A stretch of 64,000 bases of DNA, taken from Hyperoplus lanceolatus (Eukaryota; Chordata; Actinopteri; Uranoscopiformes; Ammodytidae). A model generated the notes under the pieces. The model made no database searches. It was not told where the DNA came from and saw nothing but the letters and a program-made list of their open reading frames with translations. Positions within the stretch are counted from its first letter, which is position 1. Every line of letters starts with the position of its first letter. The position numbers were made by a program, and so were the translations under genes. The stretch is from positions 9,079,501-9,143,500 of the forward strand of contig CM049416.1 in NCBI GenBank assembly GCA_026929865.2, in the 5' to 3' direction. Below are positions 62,369-64,000 of this stretch, in pieces.

Positions 62369-64000
62369 GCGTACCGTTTCTGGCCTCCCCCCTTTTTATT
62401 CCCGTTAATTGTATCTTTGGGCCATGTCTTTTGCTGATCACCTGTCTCCATTTGGTGGATGGATGGAGGGCTGATTCCGCGATAGGTTTCTTCATTGCCC
62501 CGATAGAGCTCTATTAAATCCAGTCTAATTGAATTTACCTCTGTGATTTGGTCACATGTCTCCAGCACAGAGGTCTCAATGAGCTCTAGATTGAATTGGA
62601 TCAAGGCATATGAGCTTCTGAAGATATCAGACTTAGCTTGAGTTCTATTGGCGGCAGAGGTGTATTTTTGATTTGATTGTGGTAAGGGGGTACCTTTTTA
62701 TATATGTGTGTAATATGTATGTAAGCCCGAAAGCAATATTTTGTTTTGTTATTACACCCTTATAGCCCTTTGTCTGACCAGTTGTGAATACAGAATCATA
62801 GTAGACGATAATTTTCCTACAAACATATTGTTTGTAGGAAGTAATTTACTTAGGAAATAAGCCAGCAGGAAGTGGTAACATCTAACTTATTGCACTACCT
62901 GACATTTCCTTTATAGATACATGTATACTTGTGTTCTCCTCTGCTCTACCAGGTACTTTTCTGTGTTGTACCAGCTGTTTTTACTTGCCCATGCCAGAGT
63001 GACTTCATAAAAAAAATTATACTTTGCCTATCAAAACCGGTCACACTCCGTGGTTACATTTAAATGGTAGCTTCTGGATAAAATCCTTCAGTTTGAAAGT
63101 TTTAAGAAGAAGAAGAAGAAGAAAATTATGTCCCATCTGGTCTGTTGAAGAAGAATAAAATATATGACTCGTCATTATGACATCTTCTTTTCATTTATTG
63201 TTCAGGAAAGGGTTCATTATTTCATCGGGAGTCCTTTGTAACTGAGGCTCTCGAGACTGGCGTTCATTAATTTCTTTAGAAACACCTCTATTCAGTAATC
63301 AGTGGTACTACGAACGAGGCCTAATGTTGGGCTTTCATCAACCGGGGTTAACAACTGAGAGAGGGAGAGAGCACAAAATTATTATGAAAACACGTTCAAA
63401 AAACAAAAACACATTTTAATTTCAAATCTTTATGATTTAAAATACAATTCTTGACACACACCCTATAATGAATGGCACACAAAGAAACAGTACACACAGA
63501 CATACGCACCCCTAGTGAGTCCCCTCAACAGTTTTGGCAAAGATTTCCTGCCAGCGCCTCCCCCTCCCACTTAGCAGTTATCACCTCTGCTCTTTAAATC
63601 AGTAGCTTGTGGTTGCTTCCTTGCAGCCCGAGCCTCAGTGTCTCTATGGGTGGCTTTCTCACACTAAGACCATCAACAGCGGCATGCGGCCACTGTTGAT
63701 GGATTGTCCCATTACTCTGTGACTTCCCTGTTGTTTGCCTGTGGTGGTCTACCACAGTGTGGAAGAGTGGATGAGAGAGAGAGATAAAGAGTAAGAGAGA
63801 GAGAGAGTGTGTGTGTTTATTCTGATGGTCATAAAAATATGAGGGAAAAACCTTTCATGTAAAACATTTTTTTTATAATCCTTGCTTCTATTTTTTGTTT
63901 AGGATTAACAATTGATATGGGCTGATGGTTAGCTTTAGATTTAGACTAAAGCTGCCTGAATAAAAAAAAATTAAACAGCTATAATCACATACAAATACTT
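61777..64000. other. spacer with short microsatellites
   Basis: (TG)n at about 62,090-62,111 and 62,334-62,366, (AAG)n at about 63,105-63,121, and (GA)n at about 63,776-63,808. No gene was recognised. Confidence 0.5.

Overview
The window reads as ray-finned fish (teleost) nuclear DNA. It has long (CA)n/(TG)n arrays, AT-rich single-copy spacer, tRNA-derived SINE sequence, L2-type LINE pieces, Tc1-like, hAT-like, PIF/Harbinger-like and TTAA-inserting elements, and GT-AG introns. No tRNA, rRNA, CRISPR or bacterial-style operon was seen. Apart from transposon genes and two multi-kb genes that sit inside mobile elements, I recognise no host coding exon, so this is intergenic or intronic DNA rebuilt by transposons. 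The family names come from terminal repeats, target-site duplications (TSDs) and protein motifs read by eye; no database was searched. Layout: 1-9.2 kb is mostly featureless spacer. 9.25-16.8 kb is repeat-rich: a 251-bp MITE with TTA TSDs, a two-exon transcript module with a GT-AG intron and, 3.6 kb downstream, a second copy lacking exactly that intron, an unclassified LTR-like block, a 988-bp inverted-repeat element, a LINE relic with an endonuclease reading frame, and a SINE. 16.8-29.2 kb is mostly single-copy spacer with CA arrays and short MITEs. 29.78-45.33 kb is a deep nest: a fold-back MITE is split by a Tc1-like element, whose right terminal repeat is split by a 12.75-kb segment bounded by two direct copies of one 1.35-kb hAT-like element. 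That segment carries an intronless gene on the minus strand for a Glu/Gln-rich, coiled-coil, internally repeated protein of roughly 1,000 residues, with a promoter holding three 21-bp repeats that each contain a CRE-like core and a downstream AATAAA. An L2-type LINE lies inside the gene, and one of the hAT-like copies carries a 2.76-kb Harbinger-like element with further insertions. 45.3-56.8 kb holds five CA/TG arrays within 1.1 kb, three L2-type 3' tails in the same orientation and several inverted-repeat elements. 56,844-60,828 is a hAT element with a perfect 8-bp TSD that contains a five-exon gene, all four introns in phase 2, beginning about 120 bp downstream of a 35-bp palindrome with opposed CCAAT boxes. 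61.8-64 kb is spacer. How the parts relate: the nesting order shows that the Glu-rich gene reached this locus after the Tc1 element inserted, so it is a relocated gene, probably moved or captured with the flanking hAT-like copies or by recombination between them. The hAT at 57-61 kb is a second case of a multi-exon gene travelling inside terminal inverted repeats.
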